Below are positions 26,289-35,601 of a stretch of 46,859 bases of DNA, piece after piece. Under the pieces are notes generated by a model, which was not told where the DNA came from, searched no databases, and saw nothing but the letters and a program-made list of their open reading frames with translations. The DNA lies in assembly GCF_000297115.1 (NCBI RefSeq), contig NZ_CAKP01000066.1:1-46859 (forward strand), given 5' to 3'. Each line of letters opens with the position of its first letter. Position 1 is the first letter of the stretch. The position numbers and the translations under genes were made by a program. This DNA is from Caloramator australicus RC3 (GTDB taxonomy: Bacteria > Bacillota > Clostridia > Clostridiales > Caloramatoraceae).

Positions 26289-26351
26289 CAACTGAATAGT
26301 TTAGGTTACTATATATTATGATTAAATGTCGATTTTCGACACATTCAGTTG
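26289..26351. promoter_or_regulatory. Nested inverted repeats upstream of the CHASE4-GGDEF-EAL gene
   Basis: An outer inverted repeat CAACTGAAT (26289-26297) / ATTCAGTTG (26343-26351) brackets the upstream region. Near its far end lies an inner hairpin TGTCGA-TTT-TCGACA (26327-26341). The outer left arm is only about 12 bp from the start codon, so it could be an operator or an RNA structure. No clear promoter boxes were found. Function unknown. Confidence 0.4.
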
Positions 26352-26367
26352 AAAATGATAAAAAATA

Positions 26368-26389
26368 AAACCCTCCACTTGGAGGGTTT
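26368..26389 (-). terminator. Terminator of the ribosomal protein cluster (after rpsI)
   Basis: Perfect 9-bp stem AAACCCTCC / GGAGGGTTT with a 4-base loop, followed on the minus strand by TATTTTTTATC. It closes the rplM-rpsI operon 3 bp after the rpsI stop. Confidence 0.93.
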
Positions 26390-26392
26390 GTA

Positions 26393-26785
26393 TTATCTCT
26401 TTGAGAATTGTGGTGCTCTTCTTGCCTTCTTTAAGCCGTATTTCTTTCTTTCTACCATTCTTGGGTCTCTTGTTAAGAAACCAGCCTTCTTTAAAACAGG
26501 CTTTAAATCTGCATCAGCTTGAACTAACGCTCTTGCAATACCATGTCTTATAGCACCTGCTTGGCCTGTAAATCCACCGCCATGAACGTTAACAAGAACA
26601 TCGTATTTATTTAATGTTCCTGTTAAAACGAGTGGTTGCTTAACGATAACCTTTAAAGTTTCTAATCCAAAATAATCATCTAATGATCTTTTATTTATGA
26701 TTATATTTCCTTCACCAGGAACTAATCTAACCCTTGCAACAGATGTCTTTCTTCTACCTGTTCCATAGTATTGAACTCTTTCCAT
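26393..26785 (-). CDS. rpsI: 30S ribosomal protein S9
   Basis: Small-subunit protein of 130 residues, the usual length. It begins [17 protein letters not shown], typical of S9, contains [19 protein letters not shown], and ends in the basic tail [10 protein letters not shown] that reaches the P-site tRNA. It follows rplM by 24 bp with its own Shine-Dalgarno (GGGAGG). Last gene of the cluster, with a strong terminator behind it. Confidence 0.98.
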   Translation of the reverse strand: MERVQYYGTGRRKTSVARVRLVPGEGNIIINKRSLDDYFGLETLKVIVKQPLVLTGTLNKYDVLVNVHGGGFTGQAGAIRHGIARALVQADADLKPVLKKAGFLTRDPRMVERKKYGLKKARRAPQFSKR

Positions 26786-26809
26786 CAGCGTATCCTCCCT
26801 TCAGGCTCA

Positions 26810-27244
26810 TTAATACTTAAGTTCAAGAACTTCTGGCTTTTGTGCTTCGTGGTTGTGAGCTGCGCCTCTATAAACCTTTAACTTCTTGAACATTTGTCTT
26901 CCTAATCTTCCCTTTGGAAGCATTCTTCTAACCGCTTCTTCTATAGCAAGCTCTGGTTTTGTTTCAAGAAGCTTTCTGTAGGATATTTCCTTTAGTCCAC
27001 CTGGATATAATGAGTGATGTCTGTAGAACTTTTGATCAAGTTTCTTTCCTGTTAAAGCAACCTTTTCAGCGTTTATAACTATAACATAGTCACCGCAATC
27101 AACGTTTGGAGTATAAATTGGCTTATGCTTTCCTCTTAAAATTGTAGCAATTTGGCTTGCAAGTCTTCCAAGAGTCTTATCTGTAGCATCAACTACATGC
27201 CATTTTCTTTGAACTTCTTCCTTCTTTGCCATGTAAGTTTTCAT
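26810..27244 (-). CDS. rplM: 50S ribosomal protein L13
   Basis: Large-subunit protein of 144 residues and usual length. Typical segments are [20 protein letters not shown] near the N-terminus, a central [18 protein letters not shown] and a late [18 protein letters not shown]. It is first in the two-gene rplM-rpsI operon, with a promoter at 27330-27358 and a hairpin leader, which suggests feedback control by L13. Confidence 0.98.
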   Translation of the reverse strand: MKTYMAKKEEVQRKWHVVDATDKTLGRLASQIATILRGKHKPIYTPNVDCGDYVIVINAEKVALTGKKLDQKFYRHHSLYPGGLKEISYRKLLETKPELAIEEAVRRMLPKGRLGRQMFKKLKVYRGAAHNHEAQKPEVLELKY

Positions 27245-27323
27245 CGTTTTCCCTCCCTAACTTTAATCCTAATTTATCTAAAAGGATCCGGGGCTAGTGG
27301 TCCTTTTTTGCGCATAATCACAC
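27245..27323 (-). promoter_or_regulatory. rplM leader with hairpin, candidate L13 autoregulatory leader
   Basis: The predicted transcript start is near 27323 and the rplM start codon is at 27244. The leader contains AAAAGGA pairing with TCCTTTT (27280-27286 and 27301-27307) around an apical CACTAGCCCCGG. A structured leader before rplM is known in Firmicutes as a predicted L13 control element. Assignment here is by position and general shape only. Confidence 0.6.
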
Positions 27324-27329
27324 TATTTT

Positions 27330-27358
27330 ATTTTAATACAACTATCCTGGCGTGTCAA
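27330..27358 (-). promoter_or_regulatory. Promoter of rplM-rpsI
   Basis: Minus-strand -35 TTGACA (27353-27358), 17-bp spacer, -10 TAAAAT (27330-27335): a near-perfect vegetative promoter. The -35 overlaps the stop codon of truA, so L13/S9 can be made independently of the upstream cluster. Confidence 0.85.
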
Positions 27359-28095
27359 TAGTATACTTTTTCTAAACATAAACCTTGTGCCGGTGCTGTA
27401 GGGCCAGCCTTTTTTCTATCTCTGCTATCAATTATAAAAGGAATATCGTCAGGCTTAATTCTACCTTTCCCAACTTCTATTAAAGTTCCAGCAATAATCC
27501 TTACCATATTATATAAAAATCCGTTGGCTTCTATAAACATTTTTATAATATCTTCATCTTTAATCAATTCAAGCCTTTTAATAGTCCTTACATTTCCCTT
27601 GACTGAACTACCTGTGCTTTTGAAGGCGCTAAAATCATGTTCGCCTAAAAAATATTTAGATGCCCTAATCATGTCTTCAATATTAAGTTCATAAGGGATA
27701 TGGGCTGAATAGTTCTTAAGTAAGGCCGATGGTATTTTTCTATTTAATATTGTATAGCTATATTTTTTACCTTTACTACTATATCTTGAATGAAAATCTA
27801 ATGGAACTTCCTGTGAAGATAAAATAACGATATCATCAGGAAGAAAACTATTTATGGCATAACAGATTTTTTCAGGAGGGACTGTGGAACTTGTCAAAAA
27901 GTTAGCAACTTGTCCTTTTGCATGAACTCCTGCATCAGTTCTGCTTGAACTAATTATTTCTGTTTTTTCTCCTGTTACTTTTTCTATTGCCTTTTCAATG
28001 GTCTCCTGAATTGATACTCCATTTTTCTGCCTTTGCCAACCACAATATCTCGTTCCATCATACTCTATAACTATCTTTATATTTTTCATCTCCAT
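27355..28095 (-). CDS. truA: tRNA pseudouridine(38-40) synthase TruA
   Basis: Cytosolic enzyme converting uridines 38-40 of the tRNA anticodon arm to pseudouridine. Product 246 residues, normal length. The catalytic Asp is in SSRTDAGVHAKGQVANF, and YDGTRYCGWQRQ and NGFLYNMVRIIAGTLIEVG are typical TruA blocks. The start overlaps the end of ecfT by 10 bp, so it is part of the ecfA1-ecfA2-ecfT-truA unit, the standard arrangement in Firmicutes. The rplM promoter overlaps its stop codon. Confidence 0.96.
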   Translation of the reverse strand: MEMKNIKIVIEYDGTRYCGWQRQKNGVSIQETIEKAIEKVTGEKTEIISSSRTDAGVHAKGQVANFLTSSTVPPEKICYAINSFLPDDIVILSSQEVPLDFHSRYSSKGKKYSYTILNRKIPSALLKNYSAHIPYELNIEDMIRASKYFLGEHDFSAFKSTGSSVKGNVRTIKRLELIKDEDIIKMFIEANGFLYNMVRIIAGTLIEVGKGRIKPDDIPFIIDSRDRKKAGPTAPAQGLCLEKVYY

Positions 28096-28889
28096 CGCCT
28101 ACTTATTATACAAATTATAGAAAAAGCTATAAAAGCTGCAATTGCAATATAATCCCTTTTATCAGTCTTTAATTGTTTCATTCTTGTTCTATTTTCTCCG
28201 CCTCTATAACACCTTGCCTCCATTGCAAGAGCAAGTTCATCAGCCCTTCTAAAGGCACTTATAAATAAAGGCACTAAAACTGGAATTAAGTTTTTTGCCT
28301 TTTTAATTATACCGCCGGAATCAAAATCCGCCCCTCTTGCCATTTGAGCCTTCATAATTTTGTCTGTTTCGTCAAGAAGGGTTGGAATAAACCTTAAAGC
28401 TATCGTCATCATCATTGCAAGTTCATGGGCTGGAACTCCTATTTTTTTAAATGGATTAAGAAGTCTTTCTATCCCATCCGTCAATGAAATAGGTGATGTT
28501 GTAAGTGTTAAAACAGATGTTCCTACAATTAACAAAATCAATCTCATGGACATAAATAGTGCAAGATCTATCCCCTTGTCTGTAAAGGGTATTAAATTAA
28601 ATAGCTTAAATATGACCTTTCCCGGAGTTAATGTCGCGTTTAGAACCGCAGTAAATATTATAAGCCAAATAACACCTTTTATACCATTGAATAAATATTT
28701 GATTGGTATTTTAGCTAGCATTACTACTAGTAAAGTAAAAGCTATAACCACTAAATATCCATAAAAATTGTTTATTAAAAAAATTAAAATGATATATAGA
28801 AAGGCTAATAGTATTTTCACCCTTGGATCAAGCTTATGAATGAAAGAATCCCCAGGAAGATATTGTCCGATAGTAATATCCTTAATCAT
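28086..28889 (-). CDS. ecfT: Energy-coupling factor transporter transmembrane protein EcfT
   Basis: Membrane scaffold of group II ECF transporters. It joins the two ATPases to interchangeable vitamin-binding S components that are encoded elsewhere. Product 267 residues with about five to six membrane segments. The two coupling-helix motifs are present as AQMARGADF and MEARCYRGG in the C-terminal half. It overlaps ecfA2 by 4 bp (ATGA) and truA by 10 bp. Family, order and motif all agree. Confidence 0.95.
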   Translation of the reverse strand: MIKDITIGQYLPGDSFIHKLDPRVKILLAFLYIILIFLINNFYGYLVVIAFTLLVVMLAKIPIKYLFNGIKGVIWLIIFTAVLNATLTPGKVIFKLFNLIPFTDKGIDLALFMSMRLILLIVGTSVLTLTTSPISLTDGIERLLNPFKKIGVPAHELAMMMTIALRFIPTLLDETDKIMKAQMARGADFDSGGIIKKAKNLIPVLVPLFISAFRRADELALAMEARCYRGGENRTRMKQLKTDKRDYIAIAAFIAFSIICIISRRWR

Positions 28890-29746
28890 ATTTTTCTCTC
28901 CTTAAAAAGTCTTAATATCTCCCTTTTTGCTTCCTCTAAAGTTATAATATCTTCATTTATGTTAAAGCCCTTCTCTTTAAGTTTCTTTGCAAGATATTTA
29001 ACTTGAGGAACAGATAAACCTATTTTTTCTAATGTATCAATTTGATTAAAAACTTCCCTAGGGGAACCCTCTATTACTATTTTACCTTTGTCAAGAACTA
29101 TTAATCTATCCGCAAGCTGAGCCACCTCATCCATACTATGGGTGACCATAATAATAGTCATTTTATATTCTTTGTGCATTCTTTTTATTTGTTTTAGGAC
29201 CTCGTCCCTACCCTTTGGATCCAATCCTGCCGTAGGCTCATCAAGGATTAGGACCTTAGGCTCCATCGCCAATACACCTGCTATTGCAACACGCCTTTTC
29301 TGACCCCCGCTTAATTCAAAGGGGGATCTGTCTTTATAAGTTTCATAGTCAAGTCCGACAAAATCCATTGCCCTTTTTACCCTTTTTTCTATTTCCTCAT
29401 TGGTTAAACCCAAATTAGTCGGTCCAAAGGCAATGTCTTTATAAACAGTCTCCTCAAACAGCTGATGTTCAGGATACTGAAATACTATTCCAACCTTTTG
29501 TCTTATGCTTTTTAAGCTTATCCCTTTATCAGTTATAGAAATATCATCTATATAAACCTTGCCAAAGGTAGGCTTTAAAAGTCCATTTAATTGCTGTATT
29601 AATGTTGATTTACCTGAACCTGTATGTCCTATTAAACCAACAAATTCCCCATCCTTAATCTCTAAATTTATATTGTCTAATGCCTTTTTTTCAAAGGGAG
29701 TATTAGGCATATAGACATATGTTAAATTTTCTACTTTAACTGGCAT
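28886..29746 (-). CDS. ecfA2: Energy-coupling factor transporter ATPase EcfA2
   Basis: ATPase of the shared ECF vitamin transport module, 286 residues. Intact motifs: Walker [11 protein letters not shown]-loop [10 protein letters not shown], signature LSGGQKRR, Walker [13 protein letters not shown] and switch His in VTHSMDEV. The C-terminal extension typical of EcfA proteins is present. It overlaps ecfA1 by 16 bp and ecfT by 4 bp, consistent with coupled synthesis of the heterodimer. Confidence 0.96.
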   Translation of the reverse strand: MPVKVENLTYVYMPNTPFEKKALDNINLEIKDGEFVGLIGHTGSGKSTLIQQLNGLLKPTFGKVYIDDISITDKGISLKSIRQKVGIVFQYPEHQLFEETVYKDIAFGPTNLGLTNEEIEKRVKRAMDFVGLDYETYKDRSPFELSGGQKRRVAIAGVLAMEPKVLILDEPTAGLDPKGRDEVLKQIKRMHKEYKMTIIMVTHSMDEVAQLADRLIVLDKGKIVIEGSPREVFNQIDTLEKIGLSVPQVKYLAKKLKEKGFNINEDIITLEEAKREILRLFKERKI

Positions 29747-30573
29747 AAGGCATCCACCATCTCTTCAATAGTTAAAATATCTTCATTAATGTCTAACCCT
29801 TCTTTTCTTAAATCATGTGCTAGTTGCATCATCTGAGGCACATCAAGCCCAAGCTTTTTTAACAATGTTACCTTCTTAAAGACCTCCCGGGGTATCCCTT
29901 CAAGAACAACCTTGCCATCCGATATTACTACAACTCGATCAGCCTCAACTGCTTCCTCCATGAAATGAGTTATTAATACAATCGTAATTCCTTCTTCCAT
30001 ATTTAATCTTTTTATCGTTTGAAGGACTTCCTTTCTTCCTGAAGGGTCAAGCATTGCAGTAGGTTCATCTAAAACTATACAGGATGGCTTCATTGCAAGG
30101 ACTCCTGCTATAGCAACCCTTTGCTTTTGTCCTCCAGAAAGTAGGTGAGGTCCATGTTTTGCATAATCAATCATTTCAACAGCCTTTAGTGCATCATCAA
30201 CTCTTTTTCTAATTTCTTCCGACGGAACCCCAAGGTTTTCAGGGCCAAATGCAACATCTTCTTCTACTATTGTTGCTACGATTTGATTATCAGGGTTTTG
30301 AAATACCATCCCAACTTTACTTCTTATATCCCATAAATGTTCATTATCCCTAGTATCTATTCCTTCCACAATTACCCTTCCGTTATCAGGAAGTAAAATT
30401 GCATTAAAATGCTTAGCAAGGGTTGATTTCCCAGAACCGTTGTGCCCTATAATTGCTACAAATTCTCCTTTTTTTATCTCTAAATTTATACCCTCTAATG
30501 CAACAGTTTTAACTTCATCATTAATATCTTTTTTATAAAAATAGTGCACATTTTCAACCTTTATCATTTCCAT
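29731..30573 (-). CDS. ecfA1: Energy-coupling factor transporter ATPase EcfA1
   Basis: Partner ATPase of EcfA2, 280 residues from the ATG at 30573. The start was chosen because GAAGGTG precedes it by 6 bp, and the earlier in-frame GTG (30582) is part of that site. Motifs: Walker [11 protein letters not shown]-loop [10 protein letters not shown], signature LSGGQKQR, Walker [13 protein letters not shown], and THFMEEA. A second ATG two codons later (MIKVEN) is a possible alternative start. It begins the ecf-truA unit just after the rplQ terminator, 63-73 bp downstream of rplQ. Confidence 0.95.
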   Translation of the reverse strand: MEMIKVENVHYFYKKDINDEVKTVALEGINLEIKKGEFVAIIGHNGSGKSTLAKHFNAILLPDNGRVIVEGIDTRDNEHLWDIRSKVGMVFQNPDNQIVATIVEEDVAFGPENLGVPSEEIRKRVDDALKAVEMIDYAKHGPHLLSGGQKQRVAIAGVLAMKPSCIVLDEPTAMLDPSGRKEVLQTIKRLNMEEGITIVLITHFMEEAVEADRVVVISDGKVVLEGIPREVFKKVTLLKKLGLDVPQMMQLAHDLRKEGLDINEDILTIEEMVDALCQLK

Positions 30574-30604
30574 AAAATGCACCTTCTTTTAAAAATTAAG
30601 AAAA

Positions 30605-30640
30605 AGGGATTAAGTATTAAAATACTTAACTTAATCCCCT
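30605..30640 (-). terminator. Terminator/attenuator after rplQ
   Basis: On the minus strand GGGAT and TAAGTATT pair with AATACTTA and ATCCC around a small loop, with a 4-base bulge (TAAG or equivalent) in the left arm. CCCTTTTTC follows. It separates the ribosomal/rpoA part from the ecf genes; partial read-through would still supply the ecf unit, for which no separate promoter is evident. Confidence 0.8.
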
Positions 30641-30645
30641 TAATA

Positions 30646-31002
30646 TTACACGAGTTCTATTATAACCATTGGTGCAGAGTCGCCTCTTCTTGGTCCAAGT
30701 TTTAAAATTCTAGTGTATCCACCATTTCTTCCTTCATATTTCTTTGCTATTTCATCAAAAAGCTTTTTAACAACTTCTTCTTCTCTTATATATGCAAGAA
30801 CTTGTCTTCTTGAATGTAAATCTCCTCTTTTTGCAAGAGTAATCATCTTTTCAGCAATGCTTCTTATTTCCTTAGCTTTAGCTTCTGTTGTGATTATTTT
30901 GCCGTCCTCTGACTTAAAGAAGCTTGTAACTAAGTTTCTTAGCATAGCTACTCTTTGATCAGTAGGACGACCTAATTTACGGTGCCCCATATACTTTGCC
31001 AC
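30646..31002 (-). CDS. rplQ: 50S ribosomal protein L17
   Basis: Large-subunit protein of 118 residues, usual length for the short bacterial form. Begins [20 protein letters not shown] after an MAKY start, contains [20 protein letters not shown], and ends [14 protein letters not shown]. Last ribosomal gene of the alpha segment, 12 bp after rpoA, followed by a terminator. Confidence 0.98.
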   Translation of the reverse strand: MAKYMGHRKLGRPTDQRVAMLRNLVTSFFKSEDGKIITTEAKAKEIRSIAEKMITLAKRGDLHSRRQVLAYIREEEVVKKLFDEIAKKYEGRNGGYTRILKLGPRRGDSAPMVIIELV

Positions 31003-31014
31003 TTTCTATCCCTC

Positions 31015-31962
31015 CTACTCCTCTGACTTCTTTAAGCTGAAACCAAGAGATTCTAATTTTTGTTGAACTTCTTCTAAAGATTTCTTTCCTAAATTTCTTA
31101 CTCTCATTAGATCTTCTTCTGTCTTCTGAACAAGATCTCCTACTGTATTTATTCCTGCCCTCTTTAAGCAGTTAAATGCCCTTTGGGAAAGATCAAGTTC
31201 TTCAATTGTCATTTCCAATACTTTATCCTTCTTTTCGTCCTCTTTATCTATAAGGACTTCAACCTTATCAACTTGATCTGTAAGTGAAAGTAATATTCTA
31301 AAATGCTCTATTAAAAGCTTTGCTGAAAGGCTTATTGCATCATCTGGAGTTAATGTTCCATTTGTCCAAAGCTCTAATGTTAGTTTATCATAATCTGTTC
31401 TTTGCCCAACACGTGTATTTTCTACTACATAGTTAACCCTCTTGATTGGCGTATAAATTGAGTCTACTGGTATAACTCCAATAGTATGGGCTTGTTCTTT
31501 ATTTCTTTCAGCTGGAACATATCCTCTTCCTTGATTTATTGTCATCTCTATATAAAGCCTTCCACCTTCACTAACTGTAGCAATGTGATGATCCTTGTTT
31601 ATAATTTCAACTGAACCATCACATTTTATATCTTTCCCTGTAACAACACATGGGCCAATTACATCTATAACAGCCGTTTTAGGAAATTCTCCTTCTGCCT
31701 TAATAGCTAGTCCTTTAACATTTAAAATGATTTCAACTACATCTTCCTTAACATTTGGAACAGTTGAAAATTCATGTAATACTCCATCTATCTTAATTGA
31801 AGTTACTGCTGCGCCTGGCAATGAAGAAAGAAGAACTCTTCTCATTGCATTGCCAAGCGTAGTTCCATAACCTCTTTCTAGTGGTTCTATAACATACTTA
31901 GCGTAATTATTGACATCGTCACGCTCAATGCACTCAACTTTTGGTTTTTCAATATCAAACAT
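31015..31962 (-). CDS. rpoA: DNA-directed RNA polymerase subunit alpha
   Basis: Assembly platform of RNA polymerase, 315 residues. The N-terminal dimerisation domain is clear ([20 protein letters not shown]), and the C-terminal domain (from about 245) with [19 protein letters not shown] and [13 protein letters not shown] contacts UP elements and activators. It is preceded by rpsD with a 58-bp gap and followed by rplQ after 12 bp, the usual Firmicutes order. Confidence 0.98.
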   Translation of the reverse strand: MFDIEKPKVECIERDDVNNYAKYVIEPLERGYGTTLGNAMRRVLLSSLPGAAVTSIKIDGVLHEFSTVPNVKEDVVEIILNVKGLAIKAEGEFPKTAVIDVIGPCVVTGKDIKCDGSVEIINKDHHIATVSEGGRLYIEMTINQGRGYVPAERNKEQAHTIGVIPVDSIYTPIKRVNYVVENTRVGQRTDYDKLTLELWTNGTLTPDDAISLSAKLLIEHFRILLSLTDQVDKVEVLIDKEDEKKDKVLEMTIEELDLSQRAFNCLKRAGINTVGDLVQKTEEDLMRVRNLGKKSLEEVQQKLESLGFSLKKSEE

Positions 31963-32020
31963 TAACGAACCCTCCTTTTGATAACTTTAAACACCGAGGG
32001 CAACTGATTCTAATTAATCA

Positions 32021-32641
32021 TTACTTGCTGTAAAGCTCAACTATTAATGTTTCATTTACAGGAATATCGATATCTTCTCTTTGTGGTAATGCTGTTACTT
32101 GGCCTTCCATTTTTTCTTTGTCAACAGTTAGCCATTTTGGTGTTGTTGTTGCAACTTCCTGTAAAGACTTGAACTTTTCTAAATTCTTGCTACCTTCTTT
32201 TACTGCTATTACGTCATTTACTCTAACTTGATATGAAGGAATTGTTACCTTCTTGCCATTTACTGTAAAATGACCATGTCTTACAAGCTGTCTTGCTTCT
32301 GCTCTTGAACCAGCAAAACCAAGTCTAAACACAACATTGTCAAGTCTCATTTCAAGAAGTCTTAAAAGGTTTTCACCGGCAATACCCTTTTGTCTTTCAG
32401 CTTCTTCATAGTATTTTCTAAATTGTGACTCTAAAACTCCATAAATTCTCTTTGCCTTTTGCTTTTCTCTTAATTGTAAACCATAGTTAGTTAGCTTTTT
32501 CTTATTATGACCATGCTGACCAGGAGCATATGGTCTTCTAACTATAGCACATTTATCTGAATAGCATCTATCTCCTTTAAGATATAGCTTAACTCCTTCT
32601 CTTCTGCATAGTTTGCAGGATGGTCCTGTATATCTAGCCAT
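32021..32641 (-). CDS. rpsD: 30S ribosomal protein S4, zinc-binding form
   Basis: Primary 16S rRNA-binding protein of 206 residues. Cys9, Cys12, Cys26 and Cys31 form a complete zinc site, marking the zinc-containing (C+) version. The S4 RNA-binding domain is at about 97-160 ([20 protein letters not shown]). In Bacillus rpsD is a separate gene, but here it is in the alpha segment between rpsK and rpoA, as in clostridia. Confidence 0.98.
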   Translation of the reverse strand: MARYTGPSCKLCRREGVKLYLKGDRCYSDKCAIVRRPYAPGQHGHNKKKLTNYGLQLREKQKAKRIYGVLESQFRKYYEEAERQKGIAGENLLRLLEMRLDNVVFRLGFAGSRAEARQLVRHGHFTVNGKKVTIPSYQVRVNDVIAVKEGSKNLEKFKSLQEVATTTPKWLTVDKEKMEGQVTALPQREDIDIPVNETLIVELYSK

Positions 32642-32659
32642 TTATTACACCTCCTATAA

Positions 32660-33058
32660 TCAGACTCTTCTTCTCTTTGGTGGTCTACATCCGTTATGTG
32701 GAATTGGAGTTACGTCCTTTATAAGGCTAACCTCTAAACCTGCAGCTTGAAGTGCTCTTATAGCAGCTTCTCTACCTGCACCAGGTCCTTTAACATATAC
32801 TTCAACAGTCTTCATGCCATGTTCAATAGCTGTTTTTGCAGCTGTTTCAGCTGCCATTTGTGCTGCAAATGGAGTGCTCTTTCTTGAGCCTCTGAATCCA
32901 AGTGCACCAGCACTTGACCACGCAATTGCATTGCCATTAACATCTGTTATTGTAACTATTGTATTATTGAAAGTTGATTTGATGTGAGCTGCGCCACGAT
33001 CAACATGCTTACGTTCTCTTCTCTTTCTAACTTTCTTACCTTTAGCCTGTGCTGCCAT
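32660..33058 (-). CDS. rpsK: 30S ribosomal protein S11
   Basis: Platform protein of 132 residues. Shows [19 protein letters not shown] and the C-terminal [21 protein letters not shown], both hallmarks of S11. Spacing is 17 bp to rpsM and 18 bp to rpsD, with ribosome sites in each gap. Confidence 0.98.
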   Translation of the reverse strand: MAAQAKGKKVRKRRERKHVDRGAAHIKSTFNNTIVTITDVNGNAIAWSSAGALGFRGSRKSTPFAAQMAAETAAKTAIEHGMKTVEVYVKGPGAGREAAIRALQAAGLEVSLIKDVTPIPHNGCRPPKRRRV

Positions 33059-33075
33059 TCATCGTCCCTCCTTTA

Positions 33076-33453
33076 TTATTTTCCTGCCTTTTTCTTTCCA
33101 CCAATTGTTCTTCTTGGTCCCTTTCTTGTTCTAGCATTTGTTCTTGTTCTTTGACCTCTAACTGGTAGACCTCTTCTATGTCTTAATCCTCTATAGCAAC
33201 CAATTTCCATTAATCTCTTGATATTTAAAGCTATTTCTCTTCTTAAATCACCTTCAACAGTGAAGTTCTTATCGATGTATTCTCTGAGCTTTGCTACTTC
33301 TTCTTCTGTAAGGTCCTTAACTCTTGTATCTGGATTGATACCAGTTTCTTGCAATATCTTGTTTGCACTTGGTCTTCCAATACCATAAATGTAAGTTAGG
33401 GCTATCTCAATACGTTTTTCTCTTGGCAAGTCAACACCTGCAATTCTAGCCAT
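33076..33453 (-). CDS. rpsM: 30S ribosomal protein S13
   Basis: Head protein of 125 residues contacting the P-site tRNA and inter-subunit bridges. Begins [20 protein letters not shown] and ends in a basic tail with [17 protein letters not shown]. It follows rpmJ after a 79-bp gap that holds a small hairpin. Confidence 0.98.
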   Translation of the reverse strand: MARIAGVDLPREKRIEIALTYIYGIGRPSANKILQETGINPDTRVKDLTEEEVAKLREYIDKNFTVEGDLRREIALNIKRLMEIGCYRGLRHRRGLPVRGQRTRTNARTRKGPRRTIGGKKKAGK

Positions 33454-33498
33454 TGTATTTTTACACCTCCTGTAAACTGATTAAAACTTTATATATAT

Positions 33499-33514
33499 CA
33501 CCGAGCCTTCGGTG
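33499..33514 (-). other. Small hairpin between rpmJ and rpsM
   Basis: CACCGA / TCGGTG with loop GCCT, in the 79-bp gap between rpmJ and rpsM. No T-run follows on the minus strand, so it is not a classic terminator; it could be an RNA-processing or stability element. Confidence 0.5.
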
Positions 33515-33532
33515 CAGCCGCGTTCAAAGTCA

Positions 33533-33646
33533 TTAACCTTGTTTTTGCTTATGCTTTGGATTTTCACATATAACCATTATTCTTCCATGTCTTTTAATTA
33601 CTTTGCATTTTTCGCAAATTGGTTTTACTGATGGTCTAACCTTCAT
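33533..33646 (-). CDS. rpmJ: 50S ribosomal protein L36, zinc-binding form
   Basis: Small large-subunit protein of 37 residues, starting [20 protein letters not shown] and ending KHKQKQG. The CxxC, a third Cys (VICENP) and His (KHK) form the zinc site of the C+ type. An AGGGAT ribosome site lies just upstream. It sits between infA and rpsM, the standard order. Confidence 0.96.
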   Translation of the reverse strand: MKVRPSVKPICEKCKVIKRHGRIMVICENPKHKQKQG

Positions 33647-33658
33647 GGCTATCCCTCC

Positions 33659-33877
33659 TTACTTTCCTCTCCAAATTATTCTACCACGATTTAAATCGTA
33701 TGGTGATACTTCAACTGTAACTTTGTCTCCAGGAAGAATTTTAATAAAATTCATCCTAAGCTTTCCAGATATATGAGCTAAAATAACATGCCCATTTTCT
33801 AATTCTACCCTAAACATCGCATTTGGTAAAGCTTCAATTACAGTCCCCTGTAATTCGATAACATCGTCCTTCGACAT
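33659..33877 (-). CDS. infA: Translation initiation factor IF-1
   Basis: Single OB-fold protein of 72 residues that binds the 30S A site during initiation. Sequence is canonical: [37 protein letters not shown], ending GRIIWRGK. It lies 12 bp before rpmJ and 17 bp after the KOW-domain gene. Confidence 0.98.
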   Translation of the reverse strand: MSKDDVIELQGTVIEALPNAMFRVELENGHVILAHISGKLRMNFIKILPGDKVTVEVSPYDLNRGRIIWRGK

Positions 33878-33894
33878 AAGGTGGACACACCTCC

Positions 33895-34164
33895 TTATAA
33901 TAACCCCATTGACTGCAGCGCTTTTCTTAAATCTGAATCCTTTATTTTCTTATTCAATTGAAAGGCCTCCTGAATATCCTTAGCAATCCAGTCGTGAAAA
34001 ACTAAATGCTTAATTTTTTTCTTCTTAGGCCTTTCAATTTTTCTTAAGTCTCCATCTGCAATAAGGACATAATTTTCATCCACAATTCCTACCACGATGA
34101 AATATCGTCCTTTATCCCTACCTGCCCTGGAGTGAACTATTTGTCCAAGGGCAATACCTTCCAT
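33895..34164 (-). CDS. KOW-domain RNA-binding protein (L14e-like), between map and infA
   Basis: Basic protein of 89 residues with a KOW motif ([23 protein letters not shown]) like ribosomal L14e/L6e and the YlxQ-neighbour type proteins found in Firmicutes. The ATG at 34164 is used because AGAGGTGG lies 5 bp before it; the upstream in-frame GTG belongs to that site. It is located between map and infA, a position where such genes are regularly found in clostridia. A role in ribosome assembly or translation is inferred from context; no reaction is known. Confidence 0.88.
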   Translation of the reverse strand: MEGIALGQIVHSRAGRDKGRYFIVVGIVDENYVLIADGDLRKIERPKKKKIKHLVFHDWIAKDIQEAFQLNKKIKDSDLRKALQSMGLL

Positions 34165-34180
34165 AAAATCCACCTCTATT

Positions 34181-34927
34181 TTATATTATTGTCAATATTT
34201 CAGGTCCATTTTCAAGTATTACAATTGTATTTTCATAATGTGCCGATAATTTTTTATCTGCAGTTACCACTGTCCACCCATCATCTAATTCAATTACTGC
34301 AAAAGTTCCCATATTCACCATAGGCTCTATAGCTAAAACCATACCTACTGCCAATTTTGGTCCTCTTCCAGCTTTGCCATAATTGGGCACTGGTGGTTCC
34401 TCATGCAGTTCTTTTCCGATGCCGTGGCCAACATAGTCTCTAACAACAGAATAGCCATTTGATTCAACAAATGTCTGAATGGCATTGGATATATCTCCAA
34501 TTCTATTCCCAGCCCTGGCATATTTAATGCCTTCATAAAAGCTCTTCTCTGTTATATCAATTAGCCTTTTAGCTTCTTCTGAGATATGACCAACGGCAAA
34601 GGTCCTTGCTGCATCACTGTGGAAACCCTCATAAAAAACTCCGCAGTCAATGCTTATAATGTCGCCCTCTTTTAAAATTCTATCACCGGGTATCCCGTGA
34701 ACGACTTCTTCATTTATTGAAGTGCAAAGGCTTCCGGGATACCCGTAATATCCTTTAAAAGAAGGTTTTGCACCATGACTAATAATAAATTCCTCTGCGA
34801 ATTTATCAAGTTCCTTTGTCGTTATGCCTGGTCTAATTTGCTTTTCTAATAAGTTTAATAGTTCAGCAACAATTCTACCAGACCTTCTTATTTTATCAAC
34901 TTCACTTTTTGATTTTAAATAAATCAT
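34181..34927 (-). CDS. map: Methionine aminopeptidase, type I
   Basis: Dimetal enzyme that removes the N-terminal methionine from nascent proteins, 248 residues. Metal ligands are visible: two Asp in [17 protein letters not shown], His in [13 protein letters not shown], Glu in AIEPMVN and Glu in AHYENTIVI. It overlaps adk by 4 bp (ATGA), so adk and map are translationally coupled. Confidence 0.97.
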   Translation of the reverse strand: MIYLKSKSEVDKIRRSGRIVAELLNLLEKQIRPGITTKELDKFAEEFIISHGAKPSFKGYYGYPGSLCTSINEEVVHGIPGDRILKEGDIISIDCGVFYEGFHSDAARTFAVGHISEEAKRLIDITEKSFYEGIKYARAGNRIGDISNAIQTFVESNGYSVVRDYVGHGIGKELHEEPPVPNYGKAGRGPKLAVGMVLAIEPMVNMGTFAVIELDDGWTVVTADKKLSAHYENTIVILENGPEILTII

Positions 34928-35577
34928 TTAGGTTCTCTCCCTAATGCTATGCATATATCTTCAAAAACCTTTGCTATGTCCTGATATCCATCAATATTTC
35001 GAAGCAAACCTTTCTTACCATAGTAATCCACTATAGGTTCAGTTTGTCTTCGATATACTTCTAATCTCTCATTAACCGTTTCAATTGAATCGTCATCCCT
35101 TTGAATAAGCTTTGAAGAACAATAGTCGCAGATGCCTTCCACCTTTGGTGGATTAGTCTCAACATTGAAACTTGCACCACAGTTTAGGCAAACTCTTCTA
35201 CCTGAAAGTCTTCTTTTTAAAACATCTGTTGGAACAATTATGTTTATAGCAGCGTCAAGTTTTAAGCCTCGACTCTTTAGAAATTCTTCTAAGGCATCTG
35301 CCTGCCTTACAGTTCTTGGAAAACCATCAAGCAAAAAACCATTCATACAATCTTGCTGATTTAATCTTTCTAGGCATATCTCTATAGTTATATCGTCTGG
35401 AACCAATTGCCCATTATCGATATATTCCTTCGCCTTTAAACCTATATGGGTTTTCTCTGCAATATTCTTTCTAAAAATGTCCCCCGTTGATATATGAGGT
35501 ATATTGAAGGTTTTGACAATGTTTTTTGCTTGAGTCCCCTTACCAGCACCAGGAGGGCCAAGCAAAATCAATCTCAT
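34924..35577 (-). CDS. adk: Adenylate kinase, zinc-LID form
   Basis: Catalyses ATP + AMP to 2 ADP, 217 residues. The P-loop [10 protein letters not shown] is at residues 7-16 and [10 protein letters not shown] marks the AMP site. The LID carries CLNC and CDYC, a structural zinc site typical of Gram-positive enzymes. It lies between secY (24-bp gap) and map (4-bp overlap), the conserved spc-operon arrangement. Confidence 0.98.
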   Translation of the reverse strand: MRLILLGPPGAGKGTQAKNIVKTFNIPHISTGDIFRKNIAEKTHIGLKAKEYIDNGQLVPDDITIEICLERLNQQDCMNGFLLDGFPRTVRQADALEEFLKSRGLKLDAAINIIVPTDVLKRRLSGRRVCLNCGASFNVETNPPKVEGICDYCSSKLIQRDDDSIETVNERLEVYRRQTEPIVDYYGKKGLLRNIDGYQDIAKVFEDICIALGREPK

Positions 35578-35601
35578 TTATATACATACCTCCAAACCAA
35601 A

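Noticed and set aside
28086-30573. Vitamin riboswitch or S-component gene for the ECF module.
   Set aside because: The gap before ecfA1 contains only the rplQ terminator, and no small membrane S component is encoded nearby. This is the housekeeping type of ECF locus, which serves S components encoded elsewhere.
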